Assembly: GCA_937901255.1 (NCBI GenBank)
Contig: CALCHN010000072.1
Location: forward strand, 1 to 12,806
Direction of reading: 5' to 3'
From: an uncultured Flavobacteriales bacterium
GTDB taxonomy: Bacteria; Bacteroidota; Bacteroidia; Flavobacteriales_E; Vicingaceae
Length of the DNA stretch: 12,806 bases
In this document: positions 1 through 7,564 of the stretch, in pieces
Position numbering within the stretch: the stretch's first letter is position 1
Layout: each line of letters begins with the position of its first letter
Position numbers and translations under genes: made by a program
Notes under the pieces: model-generated
Database searches by the model: none
The model's input: the letters and a program-made list of their open reading frames with translations, nothing else
What the model was told of the DNA's origin: nothing

Positions 1-33
1 AAAAGAAGTTACCAGCAAATCTAACCCGACAAA

Positions 34-999
34 ATGAAAAACATGGATAATAAAGAAGAAATACCTCCAACGGTTTTTATATCTTATTCACATGACAGCG
101 AAGAACATAAAACGTGGGTATTGCAATTAGCCACAAGACTTTATTCAAACGGAGTAAATGTATTATTAGATGTATGGAATTTATCTCTCGGAAAAGACGT
201 TGCCTCCTTTATGGAGAGAGGTTTGACAGAGGCAAATCGAATTATTTGTGTTTGTTCAAATAAATATGTAGAAAAATCGAATAATGGAAAAGGTGGTGCA
301 GGCTACGAGAAGCAGATAATGACAGCTGAATTAGTTGGAGACCAAAATACAGATTTGATTATTCCGTTAATAAAAAATAATACACTGACTCGAAAGACAC
401 CAACTTTTCTTGCTGGAAGAATGTATATTAATTTTGATGATGAAATTTTATATGAAAAAAATTATTGGGATATTCTGAGAGATATTCATAAAGAACCTGT
501 TTTTCCTGTTCCTACAATTGGATCAAATCCTTTTAAAAACATCAGAAATTTTTCGCAAGAAAAACTTGTTCCCACAAACGAGAAGTATCTTTCACCTGCA
601 ATGAATGGAAAAGTTACGTTTGATTATTCAAACAACAATCATATGTACACCGTTGGTTGTAACGAACTAATGTTTGAGGTTAGATGGTCAAATGCAAGCA
701 ACAATTCAATTCATTTATATAATGACCCGAATTCAATTTTAAGTATAGCCCGTGTTAAGGATGTTACGGAAATCAATGAGATTGCAGATGCAAGAAATTA
801 TGATACATCTTCCAGAACAAGGACAATTAAGTTAAATGAAATAGCACTAATGCAAAATATAAATGGCTTTTATTGTGCCATTAAAGTCACAGCTATTTCT
901 GCTGAAAGTCACGGTGCTGAAAATGATATTGTAACTTTTGAATATTTTATACAAACAAATGGCTCTCCAGACTTCACGAATTACAAGAGCAACTGGTAA
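34..999 (+). CDS. SEFIR/TIR-domain effector protein with C-terminal beta-rich domain
   Basis: The 321-aa protein opens with a SEFIR-type domain (TIR superfamily) at about residues 12-135. Landmarks are VFISYSHDSEEHKTWV (14-29), the segment VLLDVWNLSLGKDV and a following FMERGL helix whose Glu61 sits where TIR NADases often carry their catalytic Glu. KGGAGYEKQI at 86-95 is also typical of bacterial SEFIR proteins. After a linker (about 155-190) comes a predicted beta-sandwich-like region with FDYSNNN (196-202), HLYNDP (227-232) and VTFEYFI (300-306), which I recall from other Bacteroidota TIR/SEFIR proteins and which may sense the trigger. No signal peptide or membrane segment is seen, so it is probably cytosolic. 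Met4 at position 43 is an alternative start. The TAA stop is also the first three bases of the attC-like element downstream. The domain call is firm; an antiphage role is inferred. Confidence 0.85.
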   Translation: MKNMDNKEEIPPTVFISYSHDSEEHKTWVLQLATRLYSNGVNVLLDVWNLSLGKDVASFMERGLTEANRIICVCSNKYVEKSNNGKGGAGYEKQIMTAELVGDQNTDLIIPLIKNNTLTRKTPTFLAGRMYINFDDEILYEKNYWDILRDIHKEPVFPVPTIGSNPFKNIRNFSQEKLVPTNEKYLSPAMNGKVTFDYSNNNHMYTVGCNELMFEVRWSNASNNSIHLYNDPNSILSIARVKDVTEINEIADARNYDTSSRTRTIKLNEIALMQNINGFYCAIKVTAISAESHGAENDIVTFEYFIQTNGSPDFTNYKSNW

Positions 1000-1125
1000 C
1001 AGTGGCTTACCGCAAGTGAGGGTGATGTGGTTATTTGTAGGTTTCTGCTTTTATTTTACATTAGTTTTAGCCGACAGTTGGTCGTTCCAAAACCCCACCT
1101 GTGGTAAGCTGCAAAACGTTATGCC
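997..1125 (+). repeat. attC-like structured intergenic element (copy 1, complete)
   Basis: The element runs from a TAACAG core (997-1002) to a GTTATGCC end (1118-1125), like the AAC...GTT boundaries of integron attC sites. The inner arms 1005-1021 and 1093-1109 pair over 17 positions with 14 Watson-Crick pairs, one G-T pair and two mismatches, starting with perfect GCTTACC/GGTAAGC, and they enclose a 71-nt loop. The left 55 bases align without gaps to the element at the window end (12752-12806). The hairpin could also act as a terminator for the SEFIR gene. No integrase is in the window, so recombination activity is unproven; similar elements are, to my knowledge, common after Bacteroidota genes. 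Confidence 0.6.
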
Positions 1126-1152
1126 TTAATATAAAAAACAAAAATTGACATT

Positions 1153-1821
1153 ATGAGCTATTCAGCATTTGTAAAAATCAATGAAAGTGGATTTAATAAA
1201 ATATTAAGCCATTTCAAAAAACAAAGACCAAGTACATTTAACTATGGGACAGATTATTTTCATTTTAATCCAATTAATTTTTGCGAATTTGATGAGGATT
1301 TTAGTTCGACACCTTATTCCACAAAACTTGAGGCGATTAGTTTTCCAGGGATAAAGGACAAACTACAATTTTCATTTCAAATAAGAGATATTAAATTTGA
1401 TTTTCATCCCAAGTCGATTGTAAATAATGAAGTTGATATTCCAAACCAAACCTTACAATTTTGTTTTAGAATATGCTTAGGGATTCAATTCGAAAATTTA
1501 GAAAAATTTTGTTCTTGCTTTTCTGTTATAACAAATGGAAGGTTTATAAGAACTATTGAAAGCGGGACTGAGTTTTTGTTTCCAAATATTGATTTGATTA
1601 CTATTCCTGAAATCAAGCCTGACCACCTAAAAATAATTTTTGAGAAAATTATTACTCAGACAGTAAATAATGAACTATTAAAACAAGTGAAGACAAGTGT
1701 AGAATCACTCTCTTTTGAACTTGGAAACGAGTATGATTTCAAGTTGGCGCTTGCTTCAAACCTTCCAAATCCATCTATTTCAGATGATAGTATTTCAATT
1801 TCATTAATTATTAAAAACTAA
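1153..1821 (+). CDS. Hypothetical protein, first gene of a three-gene operon (possible lipid-binding-like fold)
   Basis: I do not recognise this 222-aa protein. It has a short N-terminal helix (VKINESGFNKIL, 7-18), alternating strand-like segments rich in Phe (for example LQFSFQIRDIKFDF, 71-84), an amphipathic helix around 157-181 and a final hydrophobic strand at the very C-terminus (SISISLII). The N-terminal helix matches the next protein in spacing: both have K-x2-E with a K-I pair five residues after the Glu, and both proteins end in a strand. This suggests related folds. Helix, curved sheet, helix and terminal strand resemble the TULIP/BPI-like lipid-binding layout, but that is a guess from pattern. 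There is no signal peptide. The start follows an AT-rich leader without a Shine-Dalgarno sequence, 27 nt after the attC-like element. The next gene begins 4 nt after the stop. Confidence 0.7.
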   Translation: MSYSAFVKINESGFNKILSHFKKQRPSTFNYGTDYFHFNPINFCEFDEDFSSTPYSTKLEAISFPGIKDKLQFSFQIRDIKFDFHPKSIVNNEVDIPNQTLQFCFRICLGIQFENLEKFCSCFSVITNGRFIRTIESGTEFLFPNIDLITIPEIKPDHLKIIFEKIITQTVNNELLKQVKTSVESLSFELGNEYDFKLALASNLPNPSISDDSISISLIIKN

Positions 1822-1825
1822 TCTT

Positions 1826-2704
1826 ATGAGTGATATTCAAATCAAAGTAAAAGAACATTTACTTGAAAAGATATTTGAAGCGCAAAAAAAACTATTTTCA
1901 ATAGATAAACCATTTCCATGGACTAGTGGGAGATTTAAAGTAAGGGGAAGTGTAAAAGCACATTTGCAAGATGGAGACATCAACTTAGTTAGAGCAGGTG
2001 TTTTATCACCTAGAGAGGCTCAAATTGAAATTAAGGAACTAGATGTTGTTTGGGAAGATGTTAGATTTCAATTTGGATTAGATATTCCAACTGTTACAAT
2101 CGGTGGCGGATGTATTATCCGAGCATTTGGAAAATGTCGTATACGGCTTCCAAGAAAATCATTTTTTAAATCAGATATTGATTTAATAACACCTGAATTT
2201 CGACTTCCTAAATTCCGAAGTGAAATTTCAATGAGTGCAATCCCGATAGTAAAAATTCAAACTGATAAATATGAAGTCAAACTAAGAGCATTCAGACCAG
2301 ATATTGATTTTATTGATATTGCTGATACAATTGGAGATGCCATAGATTCTTTTGTTGAAAAGGTTGTAGATAAACTTCTTGGTTTTTTACCAAGATGGGC
2401 TCGTTCACTTGTAATAAGGATTTTAGGTAATTTGAGTAAATTAATTAGAAAGCTACTTGATTTAACAGATGATATTGAAGAATGGTTATCCAAAATATTA
2501 GGAATGAGTTTTGGCTTATTTGATTTTATAGCAGACATAGCTTTAAAAATATTTGGTTCTGATTTTAAAATATTTGAAGTAGATAATCCATATCAATTAA
2601 TAGGTACACAAAATGAATTAAAGCCAATAATGGTACCTATTAATGATTTAAACGTAAATGTTGATGCTGACAAAAAAGAATTAATTTTAACCGCTAATTT
2701 TTAA
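1826..2704 (+). CDS. Hypothetical protein with beta-rich N-terminus and long hydrophobic amphipathic helices
   Basis: This 292-aa protein is not recognised. Residues 1-25 form a helix like that of the upstream protein. Residues 36-155 look like beta strands, including QIEIKELDVVWEDVRFQFGL (66-85) and a Gly/Cys turn GGGCIIRAFGKC (93-104). Residues 162-244 are an unusual run of hydrophobic and amphipathic helices (IADTIGDAIDSFVEKVVDKL, LVIRILGNLSKLIRKLLDL, FDFIADIALKIF). These are not classical membrane spans, because charged residues recur every few positions, but they could bind lipid or insert on a trigger. The C-terminus returns to strands (IMVPINDLNVNV, ELILTANF). No signal peptide is present. 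It is the middle gene of the operon with 4-nt gaps on both sides, so the three products are probably made together and may form one complex. A TULIP-like lipid-binding protein is one possibility and a membrane-active effector another. Confidence 0.7.
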   Translation: MSDIQIKVKEHLLEKIFEAQKKLFSIDKPFPWTSGRFKVRGSVKAHLQDGDINLVRAGVLSPREAQIEIKELDVVWEDVRFQFGLDIPTVTIGGGCIIRAFGKCRIRLPRKSFFKSDIDLITPEFRLPKFRSEISMSAIPIVKIQTDKYEVKLRAFRPDIDFIDIADTIGDAIDSFVEKVVDKLLGFLPRWARSLVIRILGNLSKLIRKLLDLTDDIEEWLSKILGMSFGLFDFIADIALKIFGSDFKIFEVDNPYQLIGTQNELKPIMVPINDLNVNVDADKKELILTANF

Positions 2705-2708
2705 AACT

Positions 2709-3374
2709 ATGATAGAGCTAAATAAAAATCTAGTACAGAATTTCGATATAGACACTAATTACATAACCCCTCCTATTGATTTTATAGTAAATTTAAAGAC
2801 TGAGGGAGTCTATGAAGGGGAAGTGTTTATAAATGAAAGATTCCACTCTAAATTACAAATTTTATGCAATGTTAATAGTCCAGATTTCCAATTAGATATT
2901 GAACTATCTAAATTGAAAGAGAATCAAACAAACAAGTTCTCCATCTTACCAGATGGTTATCTTGTATTTTTTCTTTCAGAAGGAGAGGAATATTATCATA
3001 TACAACTAATGAAAGATGACACAATTATTTTTGATAACCGGTCTTTACAAGGTAATGAATTACTTGCACTAACCTTGGTTACCCCAGGCAAATACATATG
3101 TGTAAATGAAAATCCAATCTCAACAATGAAAATATTGGTAGAAGAAATTGTAGGTGACGAATATGAGGAGACCGAACCTATTGAAATATTGATTACTGAA
3201 AATGGTTTTTCTAAATCACAAATAGTAATTGAATCAGCTCAAGCTATTCTTTTTAGCCTTTATAAAAATTGTCGATTGAAAATCACCCCTGAAAATGAAA
3301 GCGAATTGAATAAAATGAATAATTCTTGGACAGGTGCATTAATGAACATAAAAAAAGAAAATAACAAGGCATAA
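2709..3374 (+). CDS. Hypothetical beta-rich acidic protein, third gene of the operon
   Basis: This 221-aa protein is not recognised. It is predicted to be mostly beta: strands around 23-30, 35-65, 83-101, 119-147 and 157-192, with an acidic linker at about 149-157 (GDEYEETEP). The part from 157 (IEILITENGFSKSQIVIES) recalls the second half of a cupredoxin-like sandwich, but no His/Cys/Met copper-ligand set is visible, so that likeness may be only a general beta pattern. The Lys-rich tail (about 200-221) looks disordered. It has no signal peptide and no transmembrane segment. The gene starts 4 nt after its neighbour and its TAA stop begins a TAACAGC sequence like the core of the attC-like elements. 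With no domain match, a role as partner or regulator of the two upstream proteins is inferred only from operon position. Confidence 0.68.
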   Translation: MIELNKNLVQNFDIDTNYITPPIDFIVNLKTEGVYEGEVFINERFHSKLQILCNVNSPDFQLDIELSKLKENQTNKFSILPDGYLVFFLSEGEEYYHIQLMKDDTIIFDNRSLQGNELLALTLVTPGKYICVNENPISTMKILVEEIVGDEYEETEPIEILITENGFSKSQIVIESAQAILFSLYKNCRLKITPENESELNKMNNSWTGALMNIKKENNKA

Positions 3375-3496
3375 CAGCAACTTGCAAGCAACCCTAAGAA
3401 CGACAGTATCCGAAAAAACTGACTGTTGTAAATCGAACTTTGATTTCTTTATATAAACTTACAGACTGACTTGGCGACATACCGACTGACCCAATT

Positions 3497-3532
3497 TTTT
3501 TTAAAATTTTTCATACCGCACATTTTAAAAAA
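3497..3532 (+). terminator. Possible A/T-rich hairpin terminator
   Basis: TTTTTTAAAAT (3497-3507) pairs perfectly over 11 bp with ATTTTAAAAAA (3522-3532) around a 14-nt loop that holds the only G/C bases nearby. The T tract and position between two operons fit a terminator, but an all-A/T stem is weak and can arise by chance in such DNA. Confidence 0.3.
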
Positions 3533-3644
3533 TAATTTTAATTAGCCGCAGTAGCCGACACATGACCCAAGTTTTGCAAAAGAACCATTTTCCCACCGCG
3601 AGAAAAAAGAATGAAAAATATAATTCACTTTCAAAAAAGTGTTT

Positions 3645-3652
3645 TATATTTG
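3645..3652 (+). promoter_or_regulatory. Bacteroidota -7 box (TATATTTG) of the restriction-modification operon
   Basis: TATATTTG is an exact match to the Bacteroidota -7 consensus TAnnTTTG. The -33 region is poor: only TTTC or ATTC is seen near the expected place. Transcription would begin near 3658-3662. That lies downstream of the ATG at 3611 and upstream of the one at 3686, which supports 3686 as the controller start. Confidence 0.5.
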
Positions 3653-3687
3653 TCGAATATTGACAAGTCTAAATTAACAAGTCGAAT
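3650..3687 (+). promoter_or_regulatory. Candidate controller-protein operator
   Basis: The 17-bp dyad TTGTCGAATATTGACAA (3650-3666) has perfect 5-bp arms and overlaps the -7 box. Parts recur just downstream: ACAAGTC at 3663 and 3677, and GTCGAAT at 3652 and 3681, the last touching the start codon. Dyads at the promoter of a controller gene are how C proteins of R-M systems time expression, so autoregulation is a reasonable inference. Confidence 0.35.
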
Positions 3688-4024
3688 GGAAACCAGTTTT
3701 GGAAAATATATCAGGAAATTAAGGACAGAGAACGGAATGACTTTGACACAGTTAGCCGCTCAACTGGAATTGGACTCAGCTAATTTGAGCAAGATTGAGA
3801 ACGGAAAGAGAGAGTTTGACGAAAAACGACTTGAAAAACTTGCAACAGTTTTCAGTCTAAAACTTGACGACATCAAAACAGAATTTTTCAGCGACCTTTT
3901 CGCAAAAAAGATTTATGAGAGTAATTGCTCAATGGAAACGCTGATGGTAGCAGAAGAAAAAGTAAATTACCTAAAAAGTATGAATGTGAAACAAGGAGTA
4001 ATAAAGTTTAACACGAATGAGTAA
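3686..4024 (+). CDS. XRE-family helix-turn-helix controller (C) protein of the R-M system
   Basis: Read from the ATG at 3686, the protein has 112 aa and opens METSFGKYIRKLR, the usual beginning of an XRE/Cro-type DNA-binding domain. The HTH covers about residues 6-61, with LTQLAAQLELDSANLSKIEN as helices 2-3. A helical tail of about 45 aa follows, longer than in minimal C proteins. A start at 3611 is open in frame and would add 25 residues (Phe/Lys/Ile-rich), but it lies upstream of the TAnnTTTG box and so would not be transcribed from that promoter. The stop overlaps the first methyltransferase by 8 nt, so the regulator is translated together with the enzymes. By analogy with C proteins it would bind the dyad at its own promoter and set the balance of methylation and cleavage. 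Family is sure; the controller role is inferred from position. Confidence 0.85.
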   Translation: METSFGKYIRKLRTENGMTLTQLAAQLELDSANLSKIENGKREFDEKRLEKLATVFSLKLDDIKTEFFSDLFAKKIYESNCSMETLMVAEEKVNYLKSMNVKQGVIKFNTNE

Positions 4025-5057
4025 AGTGAAACCGACAGTTATAGATTTATTTTGTGGTTGCGGAGGACTTTCTTATGGCTTTATAGAGGCTGGTTATGAC
4101 GTTGTGCTTGGTATTGACCATTGGCAAGATGCCATAAAAACCTTTGACCACAATCACAAGGGCTCAATAGGTTTAGTTGCTGACTTATTTAAAGAAACAC
4201 CGAATGAAATAAGCAAAAAGACAGGAATAAAAAAAGCTGACATCATCATTGGTGGTCCACCCTGTCAAGGTTTTTCTATTGCAGGAAAAAGGATTGTAGA
4301 TGACGAAAGAAACAAACTCTATAAATCATTTGTAAGTTTTGTGGAATTTTACAAACCACACGTTTTCCTAATGGAAAACGTACCAAACATTGTTTCAATG
4401 GGGAAAGGTGTTGTAAAAGACAATATCATTGAAGATTTTAAAAAACTCGGATATAATGTAGTTTACAAAGTGCTTTTGGCTTCTGAATTTGGCGTTCCAC
4501 AAAACAGAAGAAGAGCTTTTTTCATAGGAACAAAAGGAAAACAAGTTTTCAAGTTCCCTGAAACAAAAAACCCTGAGTTTATATCATCAAGTGAAGCAAT
4601 TTCTGATTTACCTGAAAAATCAATCACAGACGGAGCGAAATATCCATTAAAAGCAAGATCTGAATTTCAAGAAAAAATTCGACAAGGCTCAAAAGGTTTG
4701 TTTAATCACGAAATTACAAATCACAATGACCAAACGATTGAAATCATTTCAATGGTGCCTGATGGTGGTAATTACAAAAATCTTCCCGAACACTTACATA
4801 AGACTAGAAATGTAAATATTGCATGGACAAGGTTAAATAGTACAAGGCCAAGTTTTACAATAGACACAGGGCACAGACATCATTTTCATTACAAATTCAA
4901 TCGAGTACCGACTGTGAGAGAAAGTGCAAGAATACAGTCTTTTCCTGACTCGTTCGTGTTTTTAGGAAGTAAAACTAGCCAATATAAACAAGTCGGAAAT
5001 GCCGTTCCACCTATTTTAGCTATGGAATTGGCTAAAGCAATTAAAAACTATCTATGA
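4017..5057 (+). CDS. DNA (cytosine-5) methyltransferase, M1 of the type II R-M system
   Basis: This 346-aa enzyme transfers a methyl group from S-adenosylmethionine to C5 of a target cytosine. The motifs occur in normal order: I, DLFCGCGGLSYGF (10-22), for SAM binding; IV, GGPPCQGFS (79-87), with catalytic Cys83; VI, ENV (120-122); VIII, FGVPQNRRR (158-166); a late RESARIQSFPDSF block (301-313); and X, QVGNAVPP (325-332). The target-recognition region is about residues 190-290 and is short, as in single-specificity enzymes. Length is normal and no key residue is missing. It overlaps the controller by 8 nt and the endonuclease by 4 nt (ATGA), so translation is probably coupled. Its job is to protect one strand or one half of the host recognition sites; the site cannot be read from the sequence. 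Confidence 0.95.
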   Translation: MSKVKPTVIDLFCGCGGLSYGFIEAGYDVVLGIDHWQDAIKTFDHNHKGSIGLVADLFKETPNEISKKTGIKKADIIIGGPPCQGFSIAGKRIVDDERNKLYKSFVSFVEFYKPHVFLMENVPNIVSMGKGVVKDNIIEDFKKLGYNVVYKVLLASEFGVPQNRRRAFFIGTKGKQVFKFPETKNPEFISSSEAISDLPEKSITDGAKYPLKARSEFQEKIRQGSKGLFNHEITNHNDQTIEIISMVPDGGNYKNLPEHLHKTRNVNIAWTRLNSTRPSFTIDTGHRHHFHYKFNRVPTVRESARIQSFPDSFVFLGSKTSQYKQVGNAVPPILAMELAKAIKNYL

Positions 5058-6493
5058 GTGATATAAAAACTTACAGAATACCTGATGAATATTTTTTTCG
5101 GATTCATCACATTAGACCACGTTTTAAAAATGATGTAGAAGAAGTTTTATTGTACGTGGCTAACTCTATATCAGAAATGCCCATTTTATCTGAAAAAGAA
5201 TTTAATATTGAGTTGAATAAAGTATTATTCGAGTTTAAGAAAAACGCTACCGCTAGTAAAAAAACTATTAATAATTGGAGGACAGAAATTTCGGCTTTGT
5301 TTGGTTTTATTCAAGAAAGAGAAAACTATCTTTATCCAAGTGTTACAGCTAAAAGATTAGCTAATAATCAATATTTAGATGAATTTTTCAATTACTTTTT
5401 ATTTTCATTTCAATATCCTGGTGGACACATCAAATCTCAAAATGTGATCAAACAAATTGAAGCAGGGGTAAGGTTTAAACCTTGTCAATTTATCTTGCAG
5501 ATATTTCTTGAAGGAGAAATAATGACAAATAAACCTTTCAGCTTAACGGCAGAAGAGTTAACGCATTGTGCTTACTTCGATATTAGGGTAACGACAGGTA
5601 AAAGACTTCCAAAAGATGTTGTACAACTAATTTTACAGAACAGAATAGATAATGTCGAATATGAATACACATATGAGGAATTAAGAAACAAACGTACAAG
5701 AAAATTTCCTTCAATTGGTGACATTAATCGATATGCAAGTGACATTTTAGACTATATGGTTTTAGCAAACCTTTTGCAACATAAAGGAACAGGTTATTAT
5801 TATTATTTAAATGAAAACAATAAAGATGCAATTAATTATCATTTAAATGAAAATGTTTGGTTTAGTGGATATGATAAGTATTATAATAAATTAAATATCA
5901 AAACTGCTGAAATCGGGGAAGTAGAAGAAATCTGGTTTGACTATGTAAATAGTTTTGAAAATATTGAAGAATTTGCCCCCCATCTTAATCAATTAGAAGC
6001 AGAAAATATATCTGAACTTATTAAAGAGTATTATTCTAGATTAAGAGGTGATAGAAAAGTTCCGACAAAAATATTTGGAGATTATGGAGAGACTCTGATT
6101 TTAGCACACGAATATTTAAGAACTAAAGCTGGTTCTAATAGACAGCATCTAATAAACAAAATCCCTACTGCACTGGGGGTGGGGTATGATTTACAAAGTA
6201 TCGAAATTGAGAAAATGAAGCGGTATATCGAAGTAAAAACAACAAAATCAAGAAAAGCGATAAAAAATTATCGGTTTAAACTTACTCCAAACGAATGGGA
6301 TACAGCCGAAACCTTAGGCGATAATTATTATGTATATTATTTAGTAATAAACGAAAAAGGTAAAAACATCTTTGTTATCCAAAACCCTATCAAGCAATTT
6401 GAGTTAGGAAATATAAAGATTGATAAAAATTTAGTGGTTGAATTTTCTAAAACATCTGGACAATGGGAAAAGCTATTAGAAATAATAAATTAA
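5054..6493 (+). CDS. Type II restriction endonuclease candidate with C-terminal DUF3883-like PD-(D/E)XK nuclease domain
   Basis: This 479-aa protein sits between two cytosine methyltransferases. The C-terminal part (about 335-450) has the layout of a DUF3883/Mrr-like PD-(D/E)XK nuclease: DYGE (343-346) on the first helix, GYDLQS (377-382) with Asp379, then RYIEVKTT (390-397) with the E-x-K pair Glu393/Lys395, and FKLTPNEW (408-415), a segment common after the active site in DUF3883. These residues would bind the metal and cut the phosphodiester backbone. The N-terminal 330 residues are unassigned, mostly helical, with winged-helix-like stretches (for example FSLTAEELTHCAYF, 162-175) that could bind DNA. 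Such a recognition-plus-cleavage split is common in type IIS enzymes. It shares 4 nt with M1 and 31 nt with M2. The nuclease fold is well supported; the exact enzyme family and site are not known. Confidence 0.82.
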   Translation: MSDIKTYRIPDEYFFRIHHIRPRFKNDVEEVLLYVANSISEMPILSEKEFNIELNKVLFEFKKNATASKKTINNWRTEISALFGFIQERENYLYPSVTAKRLANNQYLDEFFNYFLFSFQYPGGHIKSQNVIKQIEAGVRFKPCQFILQIFLEGEIMTNKPFSLTAEELTHCAYFDIRVTTGKRLPKDVVQLILQNRIDNVEYEYTYEELRNKRTRKFPSIGDINRYASDILDYMVLANLLQHKGTGYYYYLNENNKDAINYHLNENVWFSGYDKYYNKLNIKTAEIGEVEEIWFDYVNSFENIEEFAPHLNQLEAENISELIKEYYSRLRGDRKVPTKIFGDYGETLILAHEYLRTKAGSNRQHLINKIPTALGVGYDLQSIEIEKMKRYIEVKTTKSRKAIKNYRFKLTPNEWDTAETLGDNYYVYYLVINEKGKNIFVIQNPIKQFELGNIKIDKNLVVEFSKTSGQWEKLLEIIN

Positions 6494-7500
6494 AGGTTAC
6501 TTCATTATTTTGCGGATGCGGAGGAATGGACTTAGGAATTCAAGGAAATTTTGAATTCTTAGGAAAACATTTTGAAGAATTGCCTTTTGAAGTTGTTTAT
6601 GCAGCCGACAATGACGACTATGCAACAGCAATTTACAATACCAATTTTGAACATAAATGTGAAATAAAAGATGTTCGTGATATTATACCTAGTGAAATTC
6701 CTGACCATGATATTTTACTCGGTGGTTTCCCTTGTCAATCATTTTCCATTAGTGCACAAAATCCTCCTAGGCTTGGCTTTAAGGACGATAGAGGTAAACT
6801 GTTTTTTGAAATGGTTAATGTATTGAAAGAGAAACAACCACGTTTCTTTATTGGCGAAAACGTAAAAGGAATTTTGTCTGCGAATAAAAGAAAGGCATTT
6901 CCAATGATTATAAACGAATTTAAAAATGCAGGCTACTATATTCATTACAAATTATTAAACGCTTCAGAATTTGGAGTTCCACAGAAACGAGAGAGAGTAT
7001 TTATTGTAGGTTTCAAAAACTTTGAAGATTATTTTAAGTTTCGTTTTCCGCATCCCAATTCACTCAATGGCTCAAAAGTTAAATTAAAACAAGTGATTGA
7101 CCCACATGCAGACCATGATGATAAATGGTTTTTCAGTCAAAGAGCAGTTGATGGCATGCTTCGAGTACGAGAGAAAATGAATAAAGGTAGAGTTCAGGAT
7201 TTGGAGCAACCTTGTAATACTATTAGTTCACACTTAGCAAAAGTAAGCTTAAACGGAACAGACCCTGTATTAATGGTTGATGGCAAATACAGAAGATTTA
7301 CTCCAAGAGAAGCGGCAAATATTCAATCATTTCCGGAGACATTCAAATTAAATGTAGTTTCGGAAAATAGACAATACAGAGCAATTGGAAATGCAGTTCC
7401 CCCAGTTTTGATGTGGCATGTTGCAAATTCTTTGGTAAAATATTGTAATGTAGATAACCCCAATGATGTGATACAAGAAAAAGGAGCACAAGTAAATTAA
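6463..7500 (+). CDS. DNA (cytosine-5) methyltransferase, M2 of the type II R-M system
   Basis: This second m5C methyltransferase has 345 aa and is clearly different from the first. Motifs are SLFCGCGGMDLG (14-25) for SAM binding, GGFPCQSFS (87-95) with catalytic Cys91, GENV (131-134), FGVPQKRERVFIVGF (170-184), PREAANIQSFP (281-291) and AIGNAVPP (307-314). The target-recognition region is about 200-280 and includes MNKGRVQDL and SSHLAKVSLNGTDP. The start lies 31 nt inside the endonuclease gene; it is the only ATG far enough upstream of motif I, so the overlap is real and suggests translational coupling. Two distinct m5C enzymes with one nuclease usually mean an asymmetric recognition site whose two strands need separate methylation (HgaI and LlaJI are known examples). 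Which cytosines are methylated here cannot be told. Confidence 0.95.
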   Translation: MGKAIRNNKLKVTSLFCGCGGMDLGIQGNFEFLGKHFEELPFEVVYAADNDDYATAIYNTNFEHKCEIKDVRDIIPSEIPDHDILLGGFPCQSFSISAQNPPRLGFKDDRGKLFFEMVNVLKEKQPRFFIGENVKGILSANKRKAFPMIINEFKNAGYYIHYKLLNASEFGVPQKRERVFIVGFKNFEDYFKFRFPHPNSLNGSKVKLKQVIDPHADHDDKWFFSQRAVDGMLRVREKMNKGRVQDLEQPCNTISSHLAKVSLNGTDPVLMVDGKYRRFTPREAANIQSFPETFKLNVVSENRQYRAIGNAVPPVLMWHVANSLVKYCNVDNPNDVIQEKGAQVN

Positions 7501-7564
7501 AATTGAAAATAGAATAATGGCATACATTAAATTAAATATTTTACTGATTTCTGGAAATGATTAA

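Larger units (their letters stand above)
3375..3685 (+). other. Intergenic region between the three-gene operon and the restriction-modification operon
   Basis: These 311 bases contain no supported gene if the controller starts at 3686. The left edge carries TAACAGC (3372-3378, overlapping the stop codon), the same core that opens the attC-like elements, but I find no matching closing arm or GTTATGC end, so at most a degenerate element is present. Short direct repeats occur: GACTGAC at 3464 and 3484, and TGACCCAA at 3487 and 3563. The middle holds an A/T hairpin (3497-3532) and the right end a promoter and repeated operator-like motifs. Confidence 0.5.

Noticed and set aside
938..1129. A 63-codon + strand reading frame with a hydrophobic stretch, possibly a small membrane protein.
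   Set aside because: It overlaps the end of the SEFIR gene and lies otherwise inside the attC-like element, whose pairing explains the sequence.
2257..2538. Minus-strand reading frame of 93 codons inside the operon.
   Set aside because: It is fully inside a well-formed + strand gene with tight operon spacing, and the translation is Ser/Ile-rich with no protein-like features.
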